From Beroe ovata (lineage: Eukaryota > Ctenophora > Nuda > Beroida > Beroidae), in contig CAMPET010000006.1 in the NCBI GenBank assembly GCA_946803715.1, forward strand, positions 178,460-242,459: DNA of 64,000 nucleotides. The letters run 5' to 3'. Under the pieces are notes generated by a model that searched no databases, was not told where the DNA came from, and was given only the letters and a program-made list of their open reading frames with translations. The translations under genes were made by a program, and so were the position numbers. Shown here piece after piece: positions 35,111-47,400 of this stretch (position 1 is the stretch's first letter; each line of letters begins with the position of its first letter).

Positions 35111-36140
35111 GGGCTATAGCTATCTAAAATAATATACCAGTATCATCGACAGCCAATTTAAGATGAAATGGCGACAGATATGATAGTCAGTTAGTGTTCC
35201 GGCCAGGCCACGTTGCGTGACCCAATCTGCGCCGCGCCGCAGAATAGACAGTAGAAAAGGGGGCGCTGTCAACCCTCTAATAGCTGCCAGCTATGCACTT
35301 CTCTCTTATTTCGTCACATCTAAACTTGACTATTGGGTCTTCACTCAGTGCTGAAGGGAAAATTGTCTGTGAAGGGAGATGGACGATTTAAATATCACAT
35401 CGTGTCAGTTTTCTAATTCTATGCATCTTTGCCAACTTGAAATTAAAGAGAATGTAATTTCCGATTTCAATCATAATACAAGACAACTTTGCAATTGTTA
35501 TTATTCATATTGGGAATGAATTTATTCCTACCTATAATTCCACTGGAAGGGGTGTGGTTGAGAGTGTGTCCATGTTTCAACCTTCAGCTCACTTTCAGTT
35601 ACATTTCTCTCGCTAGAAACTGAAAAAAAATCTGTTAGTTTATGTATATTGCATAATCATTTAACTTTAATAAGGATGATATAAAACTGTCTATAGCAAT
35701 TGTAATCAGAATATCAATAGATACCGATAATAAGACACCGATATAAATGTTTAATTAATGCAAAATCTGATAAAATAAAAACTGAATGACAAGAATTGGA
35801 AATTTGCAATAAACCGTAGAAATACCAATATAAACATCGTAAAATAATATAAATAACTTCAAACATGCCAGCAGGCACATTGTATTGTAGAACATAAGCG
35901 AAACGAAAACCATGTTCATGCATGTCCATGATGCAAAAATGTCCATGATGCTAAAATGAATTGACAATCCAATATGATTAAAAATGAAAAACAACTGCAA
36001 TCATTAAACCGACCGATTTCGATTGGCGTAATCATTACTGTACACTGTAACTCTGAAAGATGAACCAAAACTCTGATAACATGCATGTCAGAGGACCTGC
36101 CTCAACACAATCACAACAACAATCTGAGTTCGGGGTGGAA

Positions 36141-37496
36141 TCAACTCTGAGACGGAAGCACTGGGTTGTAGTTCCGGAAGACATTCCTCGATGCAAGAAC
36201 GTGGAATCTGTTGTTAATAAACAGGAGGTCGATTTCATTGCTCTGAAACTCGTATCCTCCCTCATAGAGACATTTCCCGCATTCCGAAAACACAACACAC
36301 CGAACTTGGAGCTTCATTTCCAGTAAGGGGATGTCGGAGAAGTTCCAAACATCATCCACGGACTTTAAGACTTTGCTCTTGTCAAGGACTAGCTGCGTCT
36401 TCTTCTTTAGGGACTTCCTTCCCTTTCGGTAGACATTGGTCAACTGGTTTTCCAACTCTTTCTTCTTCTTCTGGTCACCCGTCGCTTTCTTCTGCTTCAC
36501 GATGCTATTCCTCCGAACAGCTACGTAGAAAGCGTAGATCAGTGACGCGTCCTCCTTCTCATAAATCGTGATTACCGATCTCTTCTTCTTGACATCGTTA
36601 TCAGAGAGCAGCTTCACGGTTGGTTCCTGTAGGTAGACAGTCATCTTGACAAACAATTGTTCCCCAAACAGCGGTGACAGTTTGGCTAATTGGTTGGCGA
36701 TATCTACCGACACTTTCTCTGGAGTTACGTCCCACAACCGTCCCTTTATCTGTTCACCCACAAAAGACCGGTACCGGTTTTCTGTGATGAGAGAAAAGCG
36801 GGCGTTGATGTCAGATTCCCTCCGACACCTACTGAACAGGCATTCGACAGCGCTCTTGATCTGAGCATAGGGCGTGGTGGTAAAGATCCCCCCGATATAC
36901 CACTGGTTGTTGAATGGTCCCTCCACAGTGAGAATTTGGCAAGGTAGTCTCTGATGATCATCTGTACTCGCAGGGGTGAACCTCCCCGAGGAGGATAGGC
37001 CACAAGGTTGAGAACAACTATTCAGAATGGACATAACTGTGTCGAATGATAGCTCTGGGAATGGGCATGGGAATGGTCCGAGGGTCTCCTCTGCCAAGGT
37101 TGTATCAACTGGTGGCATAGACTTGAGGAGCTCTGAGAATGGCGTTGTTGATGGTTCAGGACAGCAGAGGCATCTCCGAGCACAAGTGAATCTCTCTTCA
37201 ACCAAGCTAGAAGAGGGCGGGTCGACAGCGGTGGTGGCAGCAGGTGGCTCAGGGGTCTTCTCCTCGATATGGGCTGGGAATGCAGTGGGTGTCTCGGGGT
37301 GCTGGCTCCACTTGATAGAGAACGGGACCTCCAGTAGATCAGGGTTTTCCTCATAAGTGCTCTGCTCGTCAGTGTACTCCGCAGCATTGTGGTATGGGGA
37401 GAATGGACTGAGTGGAGTGTCGCAAAGTTTGATCCGTTTAGCAGGCTGAGAAACCAAGCAGTCATCGGGATCAAGAATTAGTTTGGGCTGGATCAT
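36141..37496 (-). CDS. Uncharacterised single-exon protein
   Basis: The frame opens at 37586. I place the start at Met 37496 (MIQPKLILDPDDCLVSQPAK) because the codons upstream run through a CA/CG microsatellite; this gives 451 residues. The N-terminal third is rich in Pro, Ser and Thr with a basic patch (PAKRIKLCD) that could be a nuclear signal. The C-terminal two thirds look folded: NNQWYIGGIFTTTPYAQIKS, YRSFVGEQIKGRLWDVTPEK and RSVITIYEKEDASLIYAFYV. A lysine-rich helix follows (KKATGDQKKKKELENQLTNV). Regular codon use and the open length argue that it is real. I recognise no family. Confidence 0.65.
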   Translation of the reverse strand: MIQPKLILDPDDCLVSQPAKRIKLCDTPLSPFSPYHNAAEYTDEQSTYEENPDLLEVPFSIKWSQHPETPTAFPAHIEEKTPEPPAATTAVDPPSSSLVEERFTCARRCLCCPEPSTTPFSELLKSMPPVDTTLAEETLGPFPCPFPELSFDTVMSILNSCSQPCGLSSSGRFTPASTDDHQRLPCQILTVEGPFNNQWYIGGIFTTTPYAQIKSAVECLFSRCRRESDINARFSLITENRYRSFVGEQIKGRLWDVTPEKVSVDIANQLAKLSPLFGEQLFVKMTVYLQEPTVKLLSDNDVKKKRSVITIYEKEDASLIYAFYVAVRRNSIVKQKKATGDQKKKKELENQLTNVYRKGRKSLKKKTQLVLDKSKVLKSVDDVWNFSDIPLLEMKLQVRCVVFSECGKCLYEGGYEFQSNEIDLLFINNRFHVLASRNVFRNYNPVLPSQS

Positions 37497-40011
37497 GACA
37501 GATGATGAACGAACAAATTCCAAGCAATGAACCAATGAATGTAACGCGCGCGTGTGTGTGTCGTGTGGTTCAAAACGCAAGTACAAACGTGCTAATTAGT
37601 AACAACTTTCGGGAAACGTGCCAGTGAAATTTTGTGATACACGCGTCCTCCGCAATTAACAGTGCATAACGCGCTTGTTTGGTCTTGAGGGTTGAGGAAG
37701 AGAGAGAGAGAGACGTTGAATCACGCTTAGGAGTGTGTCAAATCGATGATTGTACGATTCCGTATTATATACGGCTCAAGTTCTTTCCCACAACCACATG
37801 GCCTCTTGTTATTCCACTAATTGCAAAACTTACGCAATTACCCGCAAACCGGAGATCCAAATGGGGAACGAGAGAGATAGCTACAATTAGTTTAATGTTA
37901 TTATGTACCTAGCGCCACTCTATAATTGATGGCCAAATAATATCGGCACGAGCATTAATGAGACTATAGCCTGTGAACCATTGTATATAGGTATCTTGTA
38001 ATCACTCATGAAGTGCGACCAGTGCCACTGATTTTGAGAATGATCGTTTTACTCGATGAGAACTCCATCATGGGGGCCCGTACACACTTCAGCTGTACAA
38101 AGTAAATTGCCGTCTAATTATCATGGATTGTGCTGTAATCCTTCTATCGGACCGGGTCATGATATAATTTGAGTGCGAGCAAAACGTGAAAGATTCAGGA
38201 ACTCGGAAATTCTGGAGGTGCTCTTTGTTTTGAAGGGGGTGCCATCGTCATAAGTAAACGGTCCATCTTTCAAAATGGGGCATGCACTTCCATAATTATG
38301 CTAATTGGAGAGCGATCAATGATCATTGATCACGTATAATATGGTGTCAGTCAATGCTAATTGATAGGCCATCTTTTGGACCAACTGTAGCATAATAAAG
38401 GGATGGTACTGTTGCGGAAGTAGCTGCGTGATCACACTTAGGTACATAATTCGGCTACACGCAGAGCCATGTTTATGCTACATCATGTTCATAGCCCACG
38501 CCCCACAGTGAAGCTATTTCCACTGAAACTCACTCTAAACCCCTCTTCACTCTATTCTACACAGTTCAGCACTGGACACTTAGGTCACAGGGACATTTTG
38601 GCAGTCAATTTTTGGAGTGCCTGGCCTTGGGATATTCTTATCACAGCCCTAAAACACGCGTGTCTGCTACCAAGTCCTTGCCTTTAGCGGGCGAAAAATT
38701 GACTTTCCCTGCCATGCGTGGCATAATGCAATAGGGCATAATGCAATGGGGCATAATGCAATGGGGCAACACAAGCAGGAATGAATGATAACTGGTGATA
38801 ATGGATTTTACCTGATCAGTTAAAAACTAGATATCTTCAGCACAAGCCGGAATCAAGAAGGTCGTCACAGAACTTCAGAGTCGAAGCTTCCAGTGGACCA
38901 GCAGTGCGTTGGTCCGACATTCATCTGAAATTGGTAGCAGATAATCAGAATGATAGGGTTCATCTTCAAGAGAGCATATACCATCATAATTGGTAGTCAG
39001 TCAGTTTGAATGCGGATACATGGTAAATTTCATTCAATTTCCATTACTCATAGAACTTATCTGAGTAACATATGTGTGTGTTTCGTTAATCGCGCAATTT
39101 TGGCAGTGAATTTGAAGGAAAATCACTTTATCAACGCACAGCGAGTGTAAAATGTAACATAATTCGACCGCAAATTATAACGTTTAGAGATCACCTTTTT
39201 AAACAGATCGATAATTTTGAAAAATAGATTTAAAATGGTGATATGGCTAAGGTCCATACCAGTCCAACTCCATACCAGGAGAACTACACTAATACTCAGA
39301 GTTCCCCAAGTGAGACAACTAGAAACTTACATTACAGCAGAGAAACACACTAGTTTTTACTTATTACGGTGACAGTTGACACTTTTATCTTGACGCCAGC
39401 CTTCTCACATCTTGACACCACCCTCCTTTCCTGTTTTTTCGTACACCTTGACACCAGTCCCGTCAATTTCAAGTAGGCATTTTGGAATAATTCCATCAGG
39501 CGCATCATTATATACGTAAGTTTGCAAGCCAAAAAACCACGCGTATGAATTGATAAAGTACCTTGTGAGCTGTGACAATTGTCAAAGATACTGAATATTG
39601 AGGCATCTTTGATAAGATAATTGACAAATCATGTCAGGTTTCAAGATGGTCGTGTGCTGATCCGTATCATTAGTCAAGTTATAATTGCTGGTGAGCAAAA
39701 CAACGGGTCTCTGAATGAGCCGCGGTCATCTAACAAGATGTCACATACTCAGCAAGAGGGGGAGGAGTTAGGGCCCCAGGGGGCTCACATGGAACCTACA
39801 GTCCAGTGTCATACATAATAGTTCCGAAAGTTGAGGTAGTCACTACCTTCCTAAGTGTGAAAATCAACTTGACAGCCAAACAGGAACAGGGAAATAGCGA
39901 GCGGTTAAAAGTTTGAAGTAGATGGTTAAATCTTTCATCCGAGCCTAGATGAGATTATCTCAGAGAGACAGTCCTATCCTATACCAAACCATGGCCCGAT
40001 CAGGCGCAGAA
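37497..40011. other. Intergenic, no gene seen
   Basis: A 2.5 kb gap between the uncharacterised gene and the second LDLa receptor. It contains a three-copy imperfect tandem repeat of GGCATAATGCAATGG near 38710-38766 and a palindromic TGATCATTGATCA tract near 38316-38333. Short open frames have no support. Confidence 0.5.
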
Positions 40012-42429
40012 CTACAGTGCTGTGTTCGCATATAGAGTCAGTTGATTAGGCGTCGGTGGATCGGTCGCATGATCTTGATGTTGAACAGGGACGCTCAAGT
40101 CAACTCCTCCTTCTTTCTTCTCATCTGTTACACGGCCTGTTCTTCTGCACATACAGAAAAAAACTCTGACAGTTTTCACGATATCCTTGTACATATTGCT
40201 GTAGTACAGTGGGTTGAGCAGGCTGTTGATGGGCATGATCAGGAAGGAAATTACTTCAAACACTATTTTTGGAGGGTCACTCACCCCCTCAACAGTGTAG
40301 TAGATGACGATACCAATGAAGGGACACCAGCAGAGCAACTGCGTCCCGATCATCCATACTGCTTTGGCTGTCAGCGAGATGGAATCCTCATTCCGCTGCA
40401 TATGCCTGTTGCCATCATTGAACTTCCGTTTAGCTTGCTTGTTCTTCATGATAATTGCAAGGTAAGCCGCAGACATGCCTAGGAGAAGCGATGATATGAC
40501 GGCGAGATAGGTGATCTTGTATAGGATGAAAAGGGGTTGGGACTTGAAGACGTTGTGAAGGCAAAGCGGAGACGAGCCATAGTAACCAATTTCTGTGGTG
40601 TGCCACAGCTTGGAATTGGATGTGGTTTTCTTGAAATCGTTTAGAATAACCCCTACATTCGACTCTCTCTTATTGAAAACTTTGGTGTAGGTCTCCATAA
40701 GATGGGAATAGTTGAGCAGATTGGCGCTAAATGCACCGGGATTTTCTTTAGCATAGGCCAGGAAAATGTCAGATCTAAAGACATTCTGTATCATAGGGAT
40801 GGGGATCACGGGGATCACAGTGTTGAGGAGATTGATGCATGCGAGTACAGCTGAGACGAGGACAAGAGTGGATTTGGAGATGTGAATTGTGCTATCTGAG
40901 AGTAGAGCAAGAGCGCGGTACACACTCAGCTGGACAATGGAAAGAAGTGACCCGTGTGTGGAAAATGTGTACAGTATCCCCAGGAACATGCAGTAGTCGC
41001 TGGACCTCCACTCCTGATCAACCATGCAGTAATCTTTGCCCTGTACCATCATGTGGAGAGTCGCTAGCACCACGAGACATTGGTAAAGTCCCATAATCAT
41101 GTCGTAAAAGTACACTTGCAGCGTGGCTAGTCTATTTATTTGCCCGGTGCGGTTAGCAGGAGTTGAACGGTAACAGGCATAGCCTTGTCCTAAATTAAGG
41201 AGTACTATCAATATACAACTCAGAGATGTGAGAGAAAGCACAACTTTGGAACTGATCAAATGATTCGATGATGAGAAGACCCCGATGTCGCAGTTTGTGC
41301 ATTCATCCAGTCCAGAGGAGCAGTCTTTGAAATTATCACACACCTTACTCCAATCAACCCATTCAGTACTGTTCTCCGAGCAGTAAAATCGTCCTGGGCA
41401 GTTTATTTCGTCTAATCCATTCTTGCAATCAATGATACGATCACAGATCACCGATGTAGCGAACACCTCATCGTCACCGCAGTAGAATGAATAACCAAAC
41501 CTGCCATCCAATCCAAAGGGAAGTAAATACTGACAGAAAAAGGCCCAGTTCTCCCCCTGGTATATCTCCGAGCAGTTGTTCTCGCAGTACGAGATAATTG
41601 ATCCCCTCTCATCATGATCAAGCGGATCAATCTTCACCAAATCCCGCTTTTTTAACAAACAGCGAAAAATCGGGTTTGTTTTCCACTCATTCTTCTTACA
41701 CCGAACTTCAATCCTGCTCTCAACGGCGCATTTATACAGAATCCGGCGAAACCAGGCATAGGCACTATCAAGTTTCGAACAGTAATCGATCGTCGACATG
41801 CAATAGGGTTTATAATGAAACGCGGAGCAGTTCAATTTGATACTATTCTCGCAAATGCACTCGTCAGAAGCATCTTTACAGTCGTTTGTTCCGTCACACA
41901 CATTCTTCATGGATATACAGCCAGACTCATCAGGGCAGTAGAATACAGATGTCATATTGCTGGAGTTGCCGTGGTCACAGTTGCATTCATCAGTCAAACA
42001 AAAGGAAATGCCGTCGCATTTGGGACTATTCCAGGGCTCAACAGCATAAACCAATGGACAAAACCACCGGTGATTCAAATAATTCCCCAAATTTTTGTAC
42101 ACTTTGTGCTCTTCAACGTAAGATAAAATGGATAGATAATCAATGTTGAATTCACAAAATTCATACTCCGTTACTCCATCCCATCCAAAGTCGATTTTAT
42201 GGTCAATGAGTCTGACCCCAGCTATCATGTTGCATCTCTCTTCGTATGAAAATCTATCGGGAATGGTCCCTCCTAGGATTGCAGGAGATCTCAGCAGGAT
42301 TGTTCCGTTGTCGAAAATTTTGATGCTTCTTGTTACTTGGAGTTCGGTGCAAATCGAAGAGATGAAAAGGAGAATCATCATACTAACGAGGGTTGGTGTA
42401 AGGTCGGGTACCAGAAAGAAGTTAAACAC
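40012..42429 (-). CDS. Intronless LDLa-repeat GPCR, paralogue of the 8-11 kb receptor
   Basis: One open frame of 805 residues. The hydrophobic N-terminus (LVSMMILLFISSICTE) serves as signal peptide. The ectodomain (to about 385) has several LDLa modules, clearest at ISMKNVCDGTNDCKDASDEC and SKVCDNFKDCSSGLDEC. Seven helices follow. The second extracellular loop is about 100 residues and ends GYYGSSPLCLHNVF, aligned with [12 protein letters not shown] of the other receptor. TM7 reads MPINSLLNPLYYSNMY. The cytoplasmic tail is short with a Cys cluster (FFCMCRR) suited to palmitoylation. No leucine-rich repeats. It shares 7TM type and architecture with the nested receptor but has no intron, as expected of a retrocopy or old intron loss. 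Confidence 0.88.
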   Translation of the reverse strand: MFNFFLVPDLTPTLVSMMILLFISSICTELQVTRSIKIFDNGTILLRSPAILGGTIPDRFSYEERCNMIAGVRLIDHKIDFGWDGVTEYEFCEFNIDYLSILSYVEEHKVYKNLGNYLNHRWFCPLVYAVEPWNSPKCDGISFCLTDECNCDHGNSSNMTSVFYCPDESGCISMKNVCDGTNDCKDASDECICENSIKLNCSAFHYKPYCMSTIDYCSKLDSAYAWFRRILYKCAVESRIEVRCKKNEWKTNPIFRCLLKKRDLVKIDPLDHDERGSIISYCENNCSEIYQGENWAFFCQYLLPFGLDGRFGYSFYCGDDEVFATSVICDRIIDCKNGLDEINCPGRFYCSENSTEWVDWSKVCDNFKDCSSGLDECTNCDIGVFSSSNHLISSKVVLSLTSLSCILIVLLNLGQGYACYRSTPANRTGQINRLATLQVYFYDMIMGLYQCLVVLATLHMMVQGKDYCMVDQEWRSSDYCMFLGILYTFSTHGSLLSIVQLSVYRALALLSDSTIHISKSTLVLVSAVLACINLLNTVIPVIPIPMIQNVFRSDIFLAYAKENPGAFSANLLNYSHLMETYTKVFNKRESNVGVILNDFKKTTSNSKLWHTTEIGYYGSSPLCLHNVFKSQPLFILYKITYLAVISSLLLGMSAAYLAIIMKNKQAKRKFNDGNRHMQRNEDSISLTAKAVWMIGTQLLCWCPFIGIVIYYTVEGVSDPPKIVFEVISFLIMPINSLLNPLYYSNMYKDIVKTVRVFFCMCRRTGRVTDEKKEGGVDLSVPVQHQDHATDPPTPNQLTLYANTAL

Positions 42430-43324
42430 AGGAAATTTCGGTAAGTAAGAATAGAGAATAAGATCAACGATGGTTTATTCAAGAGACAATGAGGGTTCGC
42501 GAGAGAAAATCCTCCGTGTAGGCAGCTACCTCTAGCAGATTGCAAAATGAAACACGTTTTAAATTCTTACTTTTAATGTTCACACGATTCCAAAAGACTT
42601 AACCAAGAATAAACTCAGCATTTATATTACAATCAGAAACACTACCGTGTTGGAGCCAGGTAATTGTGTGTGTGATGAAGAAGTAATCAACGAAGTCGAA
42701 AATAGGTGGACTGATGGTATCTATCGTCTTTTTATCATTTTGCTAACTTTGAGTACCTCAATTAGGAAAATCTTGCACAAATCTGATATGCACGTTCGTC
42801 GTTCAACTCTTCAGTGGCATTGCAACAATAATTGGTCCTTAATCACAGAGTAGTTCTTGTGAACCCTTGGCACTCCTAAGCTTATACAAAAACTCTAGGT
42901 CAACTTAAAGTCTAAATTATCGTCAATAAATTATCGTCAAGCGTAATTATTGTTCTGCCAGCATGCAAAAACTTCCGGCGTTTCAACTCCATTTGATTGA
43001 GTTATCCGTCCTTCTTCCTTTATATAATGGGTTGGTCCTTTCAGAACTCTCAAATTTGGATATTCATGCTCTCAAGTGGGGCTTTTGGATAATCATTGAA
43101 CAAAGAAGCTTTTGGTAGTATTTCTTTTGACTCCTTTTGTCGTGAAATTCTGGCGTCATTAATTCAAAAAAAGGCTCTACAGTATTTAAATCAAAAGGAC
43201 AAAGCAGTCCCATTCGAAAATCTAGAACTTCGGAATTCGAGAATTTAGAAAAATGCACACACGTTGCAACCCCCCCCCCATCTTGAGAAACCACCCTTTT
43301 CGACAAATTTGCTATGATTAACTG

Positions 43325-43400
43325 TGATGTGAGTACAGTTACTGTACTTGAACAGTACAGTAACTGTACTGGAATAGTACAGTTACTGCACTTGAACATA
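43325..43400. repeat. Palindromic ACAGTTACTGTACT array
   Basis: ACAGTTACTGTACT and its reverse complement AGTACAGTAACTGT alternate about three times with short spacers, giving several possible hairpins. Confidence 0.8.
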
Positions 43401-43589
43401 ACCAACACGTGGGTAACTGTGCAAGGTTTCTCCACACTTACTCACTGGTGCCCCCACTCAGTGGAACATGATAACAATTTCATGGCCCCAGGGGTATAGA
43501 AATTCTAATCTGTTGTAAGCCAACAGCTCAACTTAGCATTCAAACCAAATAATGCATCACGGGTATTTGACGTGCGGGTACAAGGAGAC

Positions 43590-43682
43590 GAGCTTGTGTC
43601 AATCCTTGGATTAGAAAATCCAGTATTTTCTTATGTTTGCGGTATACCCGTACACCTCTATAGACAAGACTTTGGACTATAC
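43590..43682 (+). repeat. Dispersed repeat, copy 1
   Basis: Contains CAATCCTTGGATTAGAAAA, ATCCAGTATTTT and ACACCTCTATAGA in order. An inverted copy with the same blocks occurs at 61080-61172. No coding potential. Confidence 0.8.
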
Positions 43683-44467
43683 CATTGACTGACCCTTCAT
43701 GCTTGAGACTCTAGTAATAGAAGTGAGGAATGAAGTAAGATCATTTACTCACGGCAAGGCGGCTTTGCTCCAAGTTTGTTGAGGTTCACGGATATATCAT
43801 AGGCAGTAGACTTCTGTCTCAAAGTGATCCGACACGCATATCGTGTCGGCGAGGGAATGCGAAAATCAAAAAACGTGGGAAATTTGTACGCAGATAAGAA
43901 GAATCCCAGCGCGCGTGTTCACGTAAGTGATCGATCGATCGATATATATATCGCACAAATAGCGCGTTTTTACTAGTTACAATTTTGGGTTGGTACATGA
44001 AAATTATCTTCGCGCGCTCCATATCGGACGAGGAACCTGCATTAATTTGCGTCAAAGTTTATCAGTGGCAATATCAACTACGTAACCAACCTCGAATCTT
44101 TCATAACAAGTGAAGCACGAGTTTCAGGATATTGGATTCTGTCCCAACATAACGACATATTGAAATTAACATGAAACATCAGCATGCAACCGTATCAATG
44201 AAGTTGAAAATAGTTTCTCGATTGCCACATCGTAAAGATTACTCAATATTCGTCCAAAACAGAAAACTTGAGGAATTTTCGTTTAATATTTATCTTACAG
44301 CGTAAACATAATCACCTATTTACATTTGTCTCGAATTATCATGATATGCAAGGTTTTTGCAGGATGAAAGTTATGCCATCATTATCTTCAATCAAGGAGA
44401 AAATCTTGCCTCAAGCAATCAATGTGAAATGTTAAAATGTGTCTCTGTCAATAATTTAAAAGTCTGT

Positions 44468-47400
44468 TCAAAATGTCAGGAACTCAGACAAGAACTCGTT
44501 TGTGCCGCAGTCCATGATAGGCTCTGGATCAGCACACAGGGAATCGAGAACCGAGTCCCCACTGAACAGGAAATCTGTCATCATAACTTCGTCGGAGTAC
44601 GCTGTGATATCTGATCCGACACCTGAGTCGGGCGAGCCGACTGAGAATGGTGGCTCTGAGGGGATCACGTCGTTAGGGGAGAGCGGCTCTAGGAAATCGG
44701 ACCAGTTGAACTTCATGTCGTCGTCCATGATGGGGGAGTTGTCGAGAACACTGTTGTTCAGGGGTGTATCGGAAAAAATATCCAGGGGAAGCTCAGTAGA
44801 GGAAGCCATGGGGACATCAATTGGAGCGGTTGGGTTCCGTAGTTTGGCCTGGTTGTTCTTCTTGAATTGGGGGGACTGCGGGGCTTTCACAACACTGGGT
44901 TTGAATGCTGGGGAATTTTCCTTCTTATCAACAGAAGGGCCTGCCTTCTTGCTCACCGGTTTGCTCATTTTGGTGGGCCTAGGAGCAATGGTGAGCGGCT
45001 TCCCGCCCTCCTTCCTCGACTCTGTTACAACTCGCGAGGTGAGATTGGTGACGGTGGCTGTCGAGGTGGCGGCGGCTGCCCCGGGCTCTCCTTTACTGGG
45101 AACACTTTTGAGAATTGCGACGTAAGTTTTTCTTCCTGATACTCCTGGATTGTCAGTTTGAGTAGATGTTGTAGCTTGTCCAACGCTTTTGATGCTCGGA
45201 GGTTCTTGTGCGGGGATACCCTGCAAGAAAGAGACAGGATTAGTCATCAATTGGAACAGTGATGTGTCATCAATTATAACAGTGATGTGTCATCAATTGG
45301 ATCAGTGATGTGTCATCAATCGTCTATGGTAAGGGAACAGTGATGTGTCATCAATAGTTTATTGGTAGTTTATTGCTAATTAGGAATTCTATTCACTTAT
45401 ACACGTCATATTGGGATATAGACAGTGTACGGTCTATGTTTATCTTGCTAGTGAGATAGCTCGGTTATCAGTCTGTTACTTTCTCGTCAGTCTGTCGCCC
45501 CATCTTATTAACCCCATATATAACACGTAATCATGGCTCAGAAATGTGATATTTTATCCTCGAGGTGCGCTGAAATAACACTGCACATGACTGTGGATAT
45601 CCACGTACATAACAAGTTTGTCTAAAGCTTCATTTCATCGCTCGCCCTTTCCACATCACCTGTAATACTTCTTCCCATTCCAAATTTCCTCCCCATACAG
45701 CGCAACTTTCCGTCATAAGTTTCAATATAATTTCCACAATCCATATGGGCGTGGTCAACAACGTGTATAACACGTTCACTCCCTCACTATAACATGACAG
45801 TACAACACATGTTCATGTGCCACGTGGTACAATTATGAAAACAATTGGAGGGGACCATGTGACATAGATTATTCCATATAAGAGTAAACACCTGGTCCAT
45901 AGCTCACACACGACCAACAAATGTGAGTGACAATAATGAAGCCGGCCTCTATAATAGAGGAGTGGATCATAGATAGAGAGGGTAAGGATTTGGCTGCTTA
46001 CTGTACAATGCCAGCAAGCTATAATATGTACATGCGATTTGAGTCGTTGCTAGGACAACACAATGCAATGATTCAAATACAATCTGTATACTTCTACTCC
46101 CTCACAGTTGAACTAGATGCGAGAACATCTCTGTCCTCTGTAACATTCTATCGTAGTACATGACGAACATACATTGTACACTGTACAATTGCACGAGTTC
46201 ACCCCATACACTATGAGCGTGTAGATGGAGCAATGATATGATAATTGGATGACTGACGCGGTTTTTGACAAATCAATCTTCAACTGATGCTGATATTGGG
46301 CTATCCTGACCACTATCGGACCGATAATCAGATCACACTGTAGCTATCGGGTGATAGCATATCAGGTAGAGAATTGTTAGAATTACCGCAGTTTCAGGTA
46401 CACTACGGGGTTATAATCGTAGCGCGATAGTAAAATTCCGCGATTGAATCGCATTCAATTACATGACATGAAATGTCCTGGCGACAATTGGTTGAGGAGT
46501 GTGAGTAAGACATTTAATTCGATCGAGTGCAATGCGCATATTATCCCACAAATATGCAACTGTCTCAAATGTTAGTCAGGAAATAGCTAGGGAGGGGGTG
46601 TATAATACCAGTGGGGAATAGACTCAATCCGAGACCAGCACATTTTCAAAGCCCCATGAAGTTATTGCTTTGTTCGTCAGTTTTGTTGTTCTATTTCTTT
46701 CACCATCTTGCTCGTTGTTTACATAACCCATCAATTATAGGACCTATTTTGGGTCCTTGATCAATATGTAATGTCTGGTTGGAGTCTGATTAGGTCTTTA
46801 TCGGTCTGCAGTCACGAGTCAATGAGTCTAGAGTCGGGGAGCGGAAAATTGAAAAGTATACGTCATATGTTTGTTTCAATCTCTTATACGTGAATCATAT
46901 TTAGCAGTGTGATTTTGATGTAGGGCTTGCTCAAATTTAGTAACACGTTTTCCCGATATTGAGAAGCCGTACTGCGACCCGCGCATATCTTTATCAGTCT
47001 GATGTCTGGCGTTATCAGCACACAATGCTTGACAAAACCCATTCAGTGCATTGCTTTCCGATTTAGTTCACATTCCTGCCACCGTTTTCTTTAGCTCACT
47101 GTCACAGTGGTGCTAATATAGAATAATGTTCAGTTGCCATCTGTCCCATACCAACTTGCGCAATGACGCAATGACGCATGATGAATGATCGGTATGTTTT
47201 CCTCCCTGACACTGCCACTCTGACCATAGCACTGTACCAATGCTATACATGTTATGTCATACCCTGTCATATAGTGCTACGACAACCACCACCACATATA
47301 TATAGACAGAGAGAATCCTTACGATGACCTACATCTCTCTCAGTGTGGACTCTGGGTACACATGAGTTTACATCACCCTAACCACCCCACAAACCCACAC

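Larger units (their letters stand above)
34435..36140. other. Repeat- and palindrome-rich spacer
   Basis: A 1.7 kb gap containing a 23-bp-arm inverted repeat, a 30-bp palindrome and GC-rich repeat fragments (about 34850-35110) related to those at 61.6-62.5 kb. The remainder (35300-36140) is AT-rich with no convincing coding frame. Confidence 0.6.
42430..44467. other. Intergenic with small repeats
   Basis: About 2 kb between the second receptor and the XBP1 stop codon. It contains a palindromic array near 43325-43400, a copy of a dispersed repeat at 43590-43682, and a GATC-rich/TA-rich tract near 43930-43952. No supported gene. Confidence 0.5.

Noticed and set aside
37561..37586. Upstream Met at 37586 as start of the uncharacterised gene
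   Set aside because: The intervening codons run across a CA/CG microsatellite; the Met at 37496 gives a more natural N-terminus, though the longer form cannot be excluded.
39350..39532. Open frame with repeated TTGACACC-like motifs
   Set aside because: Short repeated DNA words rather than protein conservation; no start context.
44502..45125. 207-residue plus-strand open frame
   Set aside because: Antisense shadow of the XBP1 last exon, with no domain or splice support.
45243..45355. CRISPR-like array
   Set aside because: Only four short copies with irregular spacing in an intron of an animal gene.
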